Source: Gracilaria caudata (taxonomy: Eukaryota > Rhodophyta > Florideophyceae > Gracilariales > Gracilariaceae). Taken from it: DNA of 63,756 bases. The position numbers were made by a program, and so were the translations under genes. The DNA lies in contig JASCIV010000046.1 of NCBI GenBank assembly GCA_030374735.1, positions 1 to 63,756 of the forward strand, written 5' to 3'. The notes below the pieces were generated by a model. It made no database searches, had not been told where the DNA came from, and saw only the letters and a program-made list of their open reading frames with translations. Below are positions 50,694 through 59,822 of this stretch, one piece after another; position 1 is the stretch's first letter; each line of letters starts with the position of its first letter.

Positions 50694-51197
50694 CTACGCA
50701 GGCAAAGGAGAGGCAAGTACAAGCGCTTTGAAAAGGTCCGCTTTGGGCATCTCAGAACGTAGTGCTCTACGCTGTTGAGAACGCGCCTCCGTTGGAGACT
50801 CGACCGCAGATCCGTTTCGCTTCCCCAAAGCTAAGGAAGACAGGCACACCACGTGAAGGCGGATCGCATGTGCCCTTGGGCATCTCAAAACGTAGTGCTG
50901 CATCCCTTGCGGAAGGAAAAGCAGCAAGGGCTTCATCTTTCCCGTTCTCGCTTCAATCCTGTGTACTTCATTGAAGTCTATAGGAACTCGAAGTTGTTCG
51001 GTGACTGGAATCTCCAGCGCGCGTCTTTCTAGAATCTTCACAAACTCATCTCGAGGAATGCCGCAATGACTAGGTACCCAAACAATGTCAACCGGATTCA
51101 TCTCTCCTATTTCACACATCAACTTTGAAAGTCCCTGCACAAGAAAGGACTGCTTACGAAGCGACCATGGCATGCCAATATCGATGAGAAACTGCAT
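50694..51197 (-). pseudogene. Retroelement RNase H-like fragment (includes copy C)
   Basis: The 167-residue minus-strand frame contains 'VDIVWVPSHCGIPRDEFV', the C-terminal signature of retroelement RNase H (V-W-V-P-x-H-x-G-I-x-x-N/D-E), followed by 'QHYVLRCPRAHAIRL', the Cys/His end of LINE proteins. The usual Ala-Asp after the Glu is lost and the catalytic first half of RNase H is missing, so it is a 5'-truncated relic. The module at 50776-50878 within it is the inverted copy C of the repeats at 49241 and 50376. Confidence 0.75.
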
Positions 51198-51238
51198 ATG
51201 GACTCAAGATACAAAGCAGCGAACAGAATTCAATGCTT

Positions 51239-51901
51239 TCACCAAGCACCGCCATTCTGTTCACATTCGTCAGCCCTTTGCGTCCATTTCAGTCGGCACC
51301 TCTCACAGGCCTTCAACACTAGCGTGCCAGTTTCGTACAGTCTTGCCAGCTGCCGCATGTGATACGGGTCATTACCTATTTCAATCGCCCTTTTAAACAT
51401 TTGAAGCGCCTCCTTCTTCTTCACCACTGGATTTGGGTGCAGCAAGTACATCTTAGCCAGACTGCCCATCACAATATAATCGTCACCCACCTTTAGTGCA
51501 CGTTGAAGCAGAGAGGTCCCTCGCAGTCTATCTGTTTGACCGAACTTGCCATAAAACAAAACCTTGCCCAAGAAATACAGCGTTTCTTTGCTCGGATGTA
51601 GCTTAACCGACGCTTCGAGCAAAGGACTCAACCGCTGTTTCTGTTCTTCCGTACCGTCGAGGTAGAAATGTTGTGCAAGCGCAAACATCGCCGAAGCGCT
51701 GTTATGTTGTTTGATTGCACGTTCGCATAGTTGTATACCATATTGATCTTTGCTACGGTCGTCAGAGTCCAGAAAGATGAGCAAGGCCAGATCTACCATA
51801 GATTGTTCACAACTGTACTTTTTGATTCTGTACTCGCTCCGGCGAACGAATTTTTGACGCTCTTTCTCCAATATCAGCTCTGAGTGTGATAGTGCGGCCA
51901 T
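51239..51901 (-). CDS. Sel1/TPR-like helical repeat protein
   Basis: 220 residues made of short helical repeats resembling Sel1-like repeats: 'SASAMFALAQHFYLDGTEEQ', 'SKETLYFLGKVLFYGKFGQ', 'DDYIVMGSLAKMYLLHPNP' and 'DPYHMRQLARLYETGTLVLK', each with the A-x-x-Y/F-x-G spacing. Such proteins usually act as adaptors. The N-terminus is charged and helical. The last 20 residues ('ERCRLKWTQRADECEQNGG') are Cys/Trp-rich and unlike the repeats, and the retroelement relic begins about 40 bp beyond the stop. The 3' end may therefore have been altered by that insertion. The first ATG is used. Role unknown. Confidence 0.72.
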   Translation of the reverse strand: MAALSHSELILEKERQKFVRRSEYRIKKYSCEQSMVDLALLIFLDSDDRSKDQYGIQLCERAIKQHNSASAMFALAQHFYLDGTEEQKQRLSPLLEASVKLHPSKETLYFLGKVLFYGKFGQTDRLRGTSLLQRALKVGDDYIVMGSLAKMYLLHPNPVVKKKEALQMFKRAIEIGNDPYHMRQLARLYETGTLVLKACERCRLKWTQRADECEQNGGAW

Positions 51902-53684
51902 TTTGAAGAGTGAAGGCCTTGCGCAGAGACGAAAAGTATAGGGTGGGTGCGATGGATTTTGGGGTGACGGGAGTGAAGAAATGACCTGTTTTGACGACAG
52001 CCTGGAACTAGGTATGCTTGATTAAGTAGCTGTTCAAGTAGAAGTCTTAGGTTGGGGTTAACGGCGAGATGTCGTCTGAGAAACACGAATGGTATGGAGT
52101 ACAATGGAGTCTCTCTCTCTCCATAAACAAACCTCTGCGGAGGTCTTCGTCAGTAAGAAACAAGTACAAGGGTAGGCCAGTGACATTCCGCGTAATATGT
52201 ATTTCGGGTTAGATTGTTAGGACAAGTGCAGGAGAACATTATCATGATGATGAAGGTCCTCCTCCGCTGCACAAAGGGACATGCACTGATTTCTCTTCTT
52301 TCCACTTCGCGCAAGTATCGAACTTACGACAAGGAGAAGTCCCTTGTGTTGTGCTGTTTGAAGTTAGTGAAGCATTCTTGCTATCCTCACGTTTCGAATG
52401 TCCAAATGTATTCTCCACTGTCGCACGAGTGTGCCTTGTGAGGTGCATCACCAAAACAAAACAAAACAAAACTGGCTCCTGTTTGCTTCCAATATCTCAC
52501 GCTCCAACCCCTGGCCTTGATGTGCAACAGGCATGATAGCATCATACATATGGCCTGCCCCATAACAGGTCGCATGGCGAACGCTACGTCTGTACATTTT
52601 ATAATCATTCTCTTCTACCTTTCGAGGAGCAGAGTTCGATGCGCCTTCCGTCGCTCTAATAGACGTGGAAACAGACAATTCCAACCGCTGCAAGCTTGAA
52701 CGATTCGTCGCGGTTCATCTTGATCACTGGTGCCGGAAACCGTATTCAAAACTGACCAATTATCATATCTACAATAGGCACTCGAGACAAGGACGAGAAC
52801 CTTTTTTTGTGGACAAGGACTGGCACCTCTTTTGTTGCGAGACAATTTTAAAGAGCATCCGATTACGAGGACAGGTGGTTAGCAATCACGAGACATTGAA
52901 TATTGCCAATGCAGCTTTTTGCATCCTGCTTTGAAACAGTGAAATAGGTCCCTCCTGCGTCACCTACCACGATACTTAGAATCGTGATAAAATCTCTATC
53001 GTGATAAGGAGCTATTACTCTTGAATGGACCAAACAGTGATGGAAGAACTCGAGCGCCGCAAGTTAAACCTCAAGGGCGGAGCGAGATTTTCTATTTGAG
53101 CACTTCGCCGCTATGAATTGGTTCCGTTAATGTAAAGAGACGGGCGCACAGTCCTTCACATTTTCAGTTTGTGAAGAACGCGTCACTTGTACGAACCAGG
53201 GACTTCATCTGACTTCACATACGTCAACCCACTTGCCCAATGACACCGTGGCTTATGTGCCAAAACGGCGTTTACAAGGAAGGGTGCAGCACCCACAACA
53301 GGTCCCCAGCTACGGTTGGCGTGTACCATGTCATAATCTTTGCCAGAACCTTTCCTGTTCCGGTACGCTTTAAAGCTGGCAGGGTTATATCGAGTGACAT
53401 GCCACGGAATGTCACCTCAAGATGGAACAATTCCAGGAGTGAGGGCGCTATGGTTGCGGTCGCGTGTTGGAGCGCTTTAAACCACATTATAGATTCGAGA
53501 GAAGCCCTCCTACAATATCTTGTAGGACAAATACTTGCATATCAGAGCGCTCGTTGACGCAGCAGCTACGGCATAAGCCACAAAAGCGCACTGTTTCGAA
53601 GTGTTCTTCCTTTGCTAGCGAGGAAGCAAAAAAAAAACAAGATTATAATCTCAAGTCGTACTAACCGAAGATTTCCGTCGTCGC
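51902..53684. other. Intergenic region
   Basis: 1.8 kb between the Sel1-like gene's promoter and the 3' end of the CYTH gene. Frames are short, on both strands, with no domains. A short AAAAC tandem run (about 52454-52471) is present. No RNA gene was recognised. Confidence 0.4.
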
Positions 53685-54404
53685 TCACACGACGCCGTTC
53701 GCATGCAGGGTTTGGTAGAGCTCTGGTTTCTTTTCATACAAGTAGCGCATCAGCTTACCGCCGCTGCTTCCAATCTTCTCAAGTTTCAGTTGCTGACAGG
53801 TACGTTCCAGAGCTTTTGTGGCACCATCAACGTGTTCATCGTCAGTCACAAGAACCTCAATTTCACCGATGTTATACTTGAATCCGTCATCTGCGAAACA
53901 TTCATCTGCAGTGATTTGCATATCATAATCTCCCCACGGCATTCGTGAATCGAACTTCCACATACTTCGCACAGTAGTGATACAAGCATAAACTTTCATT
54001 TCCTTCGTCGAAAACCCAAGCGCATTAACATGTTGTAAAGCGGCGTTTCCAAGCAGTTCTTTGTACGCAACGGCTCCACGATGCGAGGTAGAAGCACGGA
54101 CGTTGACGGGGATCTTAAGTTCCCACTGATGATCTCGTTGGCGTAACCATTTGTCCAGCAACGCTAACTGTTCGCAATAGTATCGATCTTTGAAGCGAAT
54201 CTGCTTGCAATCTCCGGCGAGTACGTTGAACGCTCGTTTTGCTTGTGGGGTGACATGAAATCGCGATTCAACTTCGATGAGATCTTGCGCTGCTTTGGCG
54301 TGTATTGGACGTTTGAGAAATGAGGATGTGCAGCACTTCCAGGTTGAGCGTCGCACAACGTGGCGAGCGAGAAAAGGAGAGGTGGCGGGAAGGAAGGCTA
54401 ACAT
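53685..54404 (-). CDS. THTPA: Thiamine-triphosphatase-like CYTH protein, mitochondrial
   Basis: 239 residues. Residues 1-38 are an Arg-rich presequence with 'FLARHVVRRSTW', likely mitochondrial. The rest matches animal thiamine triphosphatase: 'LIEVESRFHV' at the start of the CYTH tunnel, 'RFKDRYYCEQLALLDKWLRQ', 'WELKIPV', 'YKELLG', 'RSMWKF', 'YNIGEIEVLV' and a final 'KLMRYLYEKKPELYQTL'. CYTH enzymes hydrolyse triphosphates inside a beta tunnel lined by acidic and basic residues. The family signature E-x-E-x-K reads E44-V-E46-S-R48, so the conserved Lys is replaced by Arg; activity may be retained or the substrate changed (tripolyphosphate is the alternative). The first ATG is used. Confidence 0.88.
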   Translation of the reverse strand: MLAFLPATSPFLARHVVRRSTWKCCTSSFLKRPIHAKAAQDLIEVESRFHVTPQAKRAFNVLAGDCKQIRFKDRYYCEQLALLDKWLRQRDHQWELKIPVNVRASTSHRGAVAYKELLGNAALQHVNALGFSTKEMKVYACITTVRSMWKFDSRMPWGDYDMQITADECFADDGFKYNIGEIEVLVTDDEHVDGATKALERTCQQLKLEKIGSSGGKLMRYLYEKKPELYQTLHANGVV

Positions 54405-54856
54405 CTGTAGCGCGCTTCGCTTGAATATGAGACTTTGTAGTGTTGGCGACGACGGTATGGGCTATCCCTCTTACCAAGGAACACTACCTTTGTTGATCAG
54501 GTGTCGTTCCCGGCGGCATCCAGAGTAGGGGGAGGTTTTACCCTTGGCACGAAGGTAATCACAAGGGAAGGTTAGCGCCATCATGATGATCATGGTCGCT
54601 GCCACGTGTTGTGATCTGAAAATTTGAGTGTTTAGTGCGAGAAAATCGCTGCTCGTTTCCCCGACCAAGTCGAACTCGAGCAGAGATTTCTTCAAGGGGG
54701 ATGCGCCTTCGTCAGTGCTGTTGAACCCTTTTCGTCCCCATTCAAGCAAGCAATACCAGATACAGTACCACGTTGCTCAACTCTGTTGACTATGCCATCG
54801 TCTTGTGAAAGAACAATCGCAACCAGTAAATATCCAAAGATCCCCTCGCACCCAGC
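54405..54856. other. Spacer between CYTH gene and 5S rRNA gene
   Basis: This 450-bp spacer should contain the promoter of the CYTH gene (transcribed leftwards). No upstream 5S copy or other element is seen. Confidence 0.4.
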
Positions 54857-54977
54857 ACATTGGGCCACATCAAGCTGACATGCGCCGCATCCCATCCCGA
54901 ACTGCGAAGCTAAGTCACTTTGAGCAGGGCTAGTACTGACATGAGGGATCGGTCTGGAATCCCCTGTGCCGAATGTT
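54857..54977 (+). rRNA. 5S ribosomal RNA
   Basis: About 121 nt with the eukaryotic 5S framework. Helix I: ACATTGGGC at the 5' end pairs with GCCGAATGT at the 3' end with one mismatch. Helix II: CAAGCTGAC pairs with GTCACTTTG, 8 of 9 positions. Helix III and loop C: 'CGCATCCCATCCCGAACTGC' followed by 'GAAGCTAAG', the internal A-box. The C-box region 'GGGCTAGTACTGACATGAGG' then 'GATCGGTCTGGAAT' matches the 'TAGTAC...GGGAGACC...GGAAT' consensus. A TTTT run at 54976-54979 provides the RNA polymerase III terminator. It is a single copy outside any rDNA unit in this window; dispersed 5S genes are common in eukaryotes. Confidence 0.85.
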
Positions 54978-55966
54978 TTGCTTTGTTTCTTTTTCATCCC
55001 CGGCATATGCGCTATAACATTTTTTAGGCAGGTCGAACTTCGTGATGATCATCGATAGTGAATTGTGAGTCACCCACAGCGTCTGATCATAATATGATAT
55101 CTTGAGAAGTTGTCTCGTCGACTCGAACGTGTAGATCACCAGCCACTCCAACAATCCAAGATAAACCTGACATTAGCTCCGCACTGCACATTTAGGTGAG
55201 AATTCTCTGATCTACGTACAGACAACGCACGGTAACGACGTTAGCCGCTGTTATCATTTCGTTTCAACACAATCATGCCTTCATTCCCAAATGATCCGAG
55301 AGCGCCAGCGTTCTCCCGTTAATGAGCGTCTTGCAAAAATGGCCTAATCGAGTTTTGGCCTCCCATGTGAGAGAGCACCTTCCTTTGAACAGAAATTTTC
55401 TGCGCGAAATTGTCATTTAGGTTCTGTGATGGAATGCACTCTCAAAACAAAGAGGGAGAGATCACTTTGGTGACAGTCATACTGCGGTGTTTTTGATACT
55501 TCTTTCATTTAGCTTAACTTACCCTTGTATCACGTTTGTTCCTATCCTCGGTGTCCAATCATCCTCCATCATTCGAAAACAGATACGTTTAAAAGGTTAC
55601 TACAAAGGTAACTTACGACAGGTAAGAGCGCTGCTCGGTAGCCGCTGCGGCAGCGGCGCTGCCCTTGTAGATAGATGACAAACGGCTCGTATCATACATA
55701 TCTCCCCTAATCAACAATTTCGGAGAGCGTCATATGTACCGTTGCATAACCCTCCCCAATGGCTTGCGACTTTGCACACGGCGAGAGCCACGGCAAGGGT
55801 GAATTGCCGGCACAGCCGGTATTAATTGAGTCTCGCTTCTGCTCACCTCTCAACCACAGGCTCTTGCACATAACGAATAGCTTCCGCCCTGCCTGCCTCA
55901 CCAGAATCTTATCGGTAGCAGCAGCACCACCTTCACCTCACTTGCGCCTTCTTGAAGCTCATTCGT
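54978..55966. other. Intergenic region upstream of secreted propeller gene
   Basis: Holds the 3' flank of 5S and the propeller gene promoter. Around 55350-55400 the string 'gttttggcc' plus 'gagagag' recalls sequence near 50477-50502, possibly another scrap of the retroelement. A GC-rich 8-bp palindrome, GCCGCTGC-G-GCAGCGGC, lies at 55641-55657. No gene is supportable. Confidence 0.4.
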
Positions 55967-57565
55967 ATGGAGTTCTTCATCCGAACCTCATGTACTCTGC
56001 TGCCGCTGTTCGCCTTCCTACTTTGCCCAGTTGTCTCTTCGGAAACGGAAGCTAAGTTCGTCGACACCGTTCTCACGCTCGCAAACGGAACAGAATACAC
56101 AGTTCAAAGTCCCAGTTCTGTCGAGTTCATTCGCGGAGATACTTCTCGTTTACTCATCGGCACGGTGCTAGGAACCATTCAATTGATTCTCATTGATCAA
56201 GTGAAGCCCACTCAATACATATTTGTTCGCACATTGCACGAGATCTCTGTTGGCGCAGGTCGTAGTATTCTCGGCATTACGTCAGACCCATTTGTTCCAG
56301 ACACGTATTACGTTTCAACAAGTTCTTTACAATGGAGGGCTCAGGGGTTTCCCGAATCTGGCTGGCAGAACGGCAAGGTTGAGAAGCTACGCTTTGATGC
56401 ATATTCCGATCGCATTGAAGTGGTGGGTGCAGCTGTAAAGGGTCTTCCAGTGTCTCTGGACACTGGAGCAGTGTACGGCACAGTGGTGGATCCTGTGTCG
56501 ACGAACTTGTTTGTGTCAGTGGCCACGTTCAACAACGGAGGTGCCGCATCATCTGTGCAAGGCGACCTTCCAGATTGCATCTACTCGTCAGCCATTCTGA
56601 AGGCGGACGTGAGGAAAGAAAACGTGAGTGGTGTGTTGGAATGGACATCGGATGACCCTTCAACTGCCCGTCTTGCACAGACAGCCGAAGAATCGGGTGT
56701 GTCTTTATACGCAGAGGGGATTCGCAGCGCGTTCCAACCTATTATACTTCTATCGGGGGATTTAATTGCGATCGATGGAGGTGCGAATTTGAATTCGGGT
56801 CCGAAGAGCATTTCATGCACGGAGTCTGTTCCGTTTGAAGTGGCGGAGCCGGACAAGGTGATTCGGGTGGAACAAGGAAGATTCTACGGAATGGCGAATC
56901 GAGCGAGGGATCAATGCGTGTTCGTACCAGCGCGTCTGTCCGCAGAAGAAGCTCGTGCGCTGGTGCCAGAACTTGCGCTGCCGTTGTTCACAAACGCAGA
57001 GGCCAGAGCACAGAATGTTGTGATAGGCAGTCCAACTGGAGCGCTCGAATACACGGCGGCGTGGTTTAGTTCTCTGCGGGGGAGTGTGCTGGGAATCGAA
57101 GAAGACCCTTTTGAGGATCGAGGAGAGTTTGTGCCTGGTACATCGTCTTATAATCTGGAGACGGGGGAGATCGTTCGGGTGTCAAACGTCTCAGGGATAT
57201 GGGCGGTAATGGATGTGTATGGAAGCGTATTCACGGCGGATTTCGAAAGAAATCGGATCGCAGTTGCGGTACCGAACGTGACGCGCAAGATGAGAGAACA
57301 AAGCGCGATTCGAGTGGTGTGGCCTTCAAAAGGGTTGCAGGGAAGCAAGGTGCACATCGTGGTGACAAGAAGCTACTCTCGTGAGGTGACCATCGGGGGA
57401 TACAGAGCAAAGTGTAGAAAGGGAGCGCGTCAAATTAACAAGATGCGCGAAGCGTTCTCTGTGCGAGTGTTGACGTGTGCGGTGCCTTTCGGAAGGTTCC
57501 CAAGGAGCGCCGTGACGGTGACGGTAGGAAACGAACAGTTAGCCAGCGCGTTCGTAGTTGTATGA
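55967..57565 (+). CDS. Secreted beta-propeller protein, possible IPT/TIG end
   Basis: 532 residues. A signal peptide spans residues 1 to about 25 (core LLPLFAFLLCPVV, cleavage near 'VSS-ET'). The body (about 40-430) shows recurring four-strand patterns resembling soluble glucose/sorbosone-dehydrogenase or NHL-like propellers: 'RSILGITSDPFVPDTYYVST', 'GAVYGTVVDPVSTNLFVSVA', 'LYAEGIRSAFQPIIL', 'DLIAIDGGAN' and 'VYGSVFTADFERNRIAV'. The 'AEGIRSAFQP...DLIAIDGG' order is like the catalytic core of that family, but the PQQ-binding residues were not verified. The last 90 residues ('VVWPSKGLQGSKVHIVV') resemble an IPT/TIG-type immunoglobulin fold. It is likely extracellular or lysosomal/vacuolar. The frame opens at a TTG (55952); the ATG at 55967 starts the signal peptide. 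Confidence 0.78.
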   Translation: MEFFIRTSCTLLPLFAFLLCPVVSSETEAKFVDTVLTLANGTEYTVQSPSSVEFIRGDTSRLLIGTVLGTIQLILIDQVKPTQYIFVRTLHEISVGAGRSILGITSDPFVPDTYYVSTSSLQWRAQGFPESGWQNGKVEKLRFDAYSDRIEVVGAAVKGLPVSLDTGAVYGTVVDPVSTNLFVSVATFNNGGAASSVQGDLPDCIYSSAILKADVRKENVSGVLEWTSDDPSTARLAQTAEESGVSLYAEGIRSAFQPIILLSGDLIAIDGGANLNSGPKSISCTESVPFEVAEPDKVIRVEQGRFYGMANRARDQCVFVPARLSAEEARALVPELALPLFTNAEARAQNVVIGSPTGALEYTAAWFSSLRGSVLGIEEDPFEDRGEFVPGTSSYNLETGEIVRVSNVSGIWAVMDVYGSVFTADFERNRIAVAVPNVTRKMREQSAIRVVWPSKGLQGSKVHIVVTRSYSREVTIGGYRAKCRKGARQINKMREAFSVRVLTCAVPFGRFPRSAVTVTVGNEQLASAFVVV

Positions 57566-57681
57566 CAGCATTTGCAACACACACAGCGTAGTAAGATATG
57601 TTCGCTCTCGAGATCGTTCATAATAAATGCGGCTCTGCACAAGGCTCGTAACTCAAAAGACTCGAAGCCAAAACGGCGAGC

Positions 57682-57978
57682 TCACTCGCGGCTCTCCCGT
57701 TGCACGGTGTCGTCCACAGCCACGCGCGGCGCCGCCGCGAAGTTGACGCGGATGACCATGCCCAAGAACTGCGCCCTGTCAAGGTTGAGTCGCGCATGTT
57801 CAGCGTCGTTTGCGTCTTCAAAACTGACGAAGGCGTAGCCGCGATTGACGTGACTGGACGGCGTGAGCGGCACATGCAAATCAGTGATGTCTCCGTACGG
57901 GACGAACAGCTCTCGCAGCGCGCGCTCGGTGGTCTCGGGCGGCAAGTGGCGCACGTAGAGGTGTCTGGACGACGCCAT
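57682..57978 (-). CDS. Small single-RRM protein, cyclophilin-E-like RRM
   Basis: 98 residues, almost all one RNA-recognition motif. RNP2 is 'LYVRHLP' and RNP1 is 'RGYAFVSFED'. 'ELFVPYGDITDLHVPLTPSS' and 'FLGMVIRVNFAAAPR' follow the N-terminal RRM of cyclophilin E (PPIE) more closely than other RRMs. The PPIase domain is missing and a stop follows directly, so this is either a stand-alone RRM protein or a gene that lost it. PPIE works in the spliceosome and binds MLL1 through its RRM. No intron is needed. The gene is head-to-head with the bc1 hinge gene. It is very GC-rich. Confidence 0.85.
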   Translation of the reverse strand: MASSRHLYVRHLPPETTERALRELFVPYGDITDLHVPLTPSSHVNRGYAFVSFEDANDAEHARLNLDRAQFLGMVIRVNFAAAPRVAVDDTVQRESRE

Positions 57979-58271
57979 TGCGCTTCGACGCCGCCGCTTC
58001 CGCAGCGAAGTTGCAGAGTTGCTCGCGGATCAACATGTAAGTACAGTATCACGGAGATACGCGTGTGAGTGAAGCGTGTGCAACGTGTAAAGTCGCGCCG
58101 AAAAGAAGATGTGCGGCTTCCCGCTGCTCGCTGCGCATGATGCGTGCACGAGTTTGTGTTGCTCGCAGCCGCGCGCCAAGCTCGCCAAATCGAGCCGCCA
58201 ACCGTGCGCCGCCACAACGTTTTCTCCGCTCCGTCGCGTGCAGAGCACCCCGCCGCCAATTACGAGCAGTC
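57979..58271. promoter_or_regulatory. Divergent promoter, RRM protein / bc1 hinge protein
   Basis: A 293-bp spacer between two outward-facing genes, presumably a shared promoter. It is GC-rich on the right side. No motif is convincing. Confidence 0.45.
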
Positions 58272-58671
58272 ATGGATGACGATCCGGTGGACAACAAGCC
58301 GCAGATCGAGGACAATTGCCGACCGCAATGCACCAAGGTACGTCACCACGCGCCGCCCACGCACTTTCAGCTTTTCGTTTCCATAGTCGCTAACGGCGCC
58401 AACGCTTACGCGCGATCGCGCGCTCATCTGCTCGCGCACACCGCAGTACTGGTCGGAGTACGAGGCGTGCATCGGAAGAGTGAAGAACGACACCAGCGGC
58501 GAGGCTCACTGCACCGGACAGTACCTCGACTTTTGGAAGTGCATTGACAAATGCGTACGTCCCGATTCTCCCACCTCAACGACAAAACCCGCAAGCACGC
58601 CTTCTAACGACAAGCGTTTTCACCGCCCCTTGCAACAGGCCGTTCCCAAGGTGTTTGCCACCATCAAGTAG
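58272..58671 (+). CDS. QCR6: Cytochrome bc1 complex hinge subunit (QCR6/UQCRH), 3 exons
   Basis: Exons 58272-58337, 58447-58554 and 58639-58671 join in frame (all phase 0) into 68 residues. Introns are 109 and 84 nt with GTACGT donors and CAG acceptors. The product matches plant QCR6: 'NCRPQCTK', 'YWSEYEACIGRV', 'GEAHCTGQYLDFWKCIDKC' and the end 'AVPKVFATIK'. Six Cys form a twin CX9C arrangement (C20-C30 and C44-C54) flanked by C16 and C58, as in intermembrane-space proteins folded by Mia40. It helps cytochrome c dock to complex III. The acidic N-terminal extension of the animal form is very short here. The reading is strongly supported because all three exons restore conserved sequence. Confidence 0.95.
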
Positions 58672-58895
58672 TCGCGAGCACACGGCGCCACCACGTCTGA
58701 GTGCCAGCTTCTTTTTATGTTCAGTGTTTGTGTTTGAAAACCAAAGCCATCGCCGTAAAAAAAAAACCGTCAGCTTGTGTGCAGCACAAACACGTACACC
58801 CCTATACTCTTACAATCAACGCTACATGCGCATCATCACTAGTCCTGTTAGCTACTTGTTGCAAGCCCCGTTGTCTCGCGCCATCGCAACCATAT

Positions 58896-59822
58896 TCATT
58901 GCGCCACGTTCTGTTGGTTGAGTCTTGGCTTTGCAAAATCTACAAACTCATCCAACAGCACCGGCCACGCGCCGTTCTCCTCGTCGTAATTGCTCATGCT
59001 CTCATCAATAGTATTCACGAAATCCAGCAACAGCGTGTACGTGTCGCGCGAAATCGCTTGACGTCGGTTCTTCAGAAAGTCCATCCACAGCTGCAGGTGC
59101 TTGAAGCGCCCCGCAAATATGAGCGGGAACAGTTGTCTCGCCGTTTCAATGGGCAGGCTTCTCTGCTCCGGCGGCTTGTTGTACTCAAACGCGTACATGT
59201 AAAAGCTTCGAAAGTCCTTTGCGTCCGTGATGGCCGCTCTCAACGACGCTGAACAGTGTTTGGCATTCGCTAGTCAGCACTTTTTCTTTTTTTCCTTTTG
59301 AAGCCAGCTCTTTGGTTTCAGGTGCAATAGTGTCTTGTGGGCAACTTACGTATGGCTTTCTTGAGCTTGTCCCACGAATCGGCGCGTAGATTGGCGCATC
59401 CATCCACAAACTCCTTCTTCGAAAACTCAAACGGCACTTTTGCTTGCAGCTTCCACGCAAATATCAACGTAGAAATATCAAGGATATCTATTTCCAAGCG
59501 TTCGAACAACGCCTGAATACCCTCCGGTCCAATCTTGTCCGCTACGCAACACACACAACACAACGGGTCAGTTACCACCAAACAGCACACACAGATAAAC
59601 ACAGAAAAAAAGAGCAAACAACACACCGTCCGCGTCACGACAAGAGGTGAACATATCCTCGATGGCCGCGTAATCGACAGCAGGTCTCGCAGCAGACTGC
59701 ACCCTAGAGACGCGATTAAACCCGCGCCTCATGGCGCGAGAGGCTGATTGAGGAAGCACTTCAGCACGATGTTTAGACGATCGTTGTTTCTTCACCACAC
59801 GACCTCTCGAAGCACCGCCCAT
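58896..59822 (-). CDS. DCUN1D: DCN1-like cullin-neddylation factor, 3 exons
   Basis: Exons on the minus strand are 59822-59627, 59541-59350 and 59248-58896, giving 246 residues. Introns of 85 and 101 nt have GT-AG borders (GTGTGT and GTAAGT donors, TAG and CAG acceptors). The first exon is a basic leader ('MGGASRGRVVKKQRSSK') ending 'DYAAIEDMFTSCRDADA'. The PONY/DCUN1 domain follows: 'DKIGPEGIQALFERLEIDI', 'FEFSKKEFVDGC', 'KDFRSFYMYAFEY', 'GRFKHLQLWMDFL' and the diagnostic 'MSNYDEENGAWPVLLDEFVD'. DCN1 holds the Nedd8-charged E2 UBC12 against cullins and drives their activation. No UBA domain is present at the N-terminus. Head-to-head with WDR5. Confidence 0.95.

Larger units (their letters stand above)
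49000..51238. other. Retroelement graveyard downstream of the viperin-kinase pair
   Basis: This region has no intact gene. It starts with two hairpins (49023-49097), continues with a GC-mixed stretch containing short inverted repeats around GGAGTCC/GGACTCC (about 49550-49620), and then holds several decayed, partly inverted pieces of one non-LTR retrotransposon family, listed separately. Confidence 0.6.
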
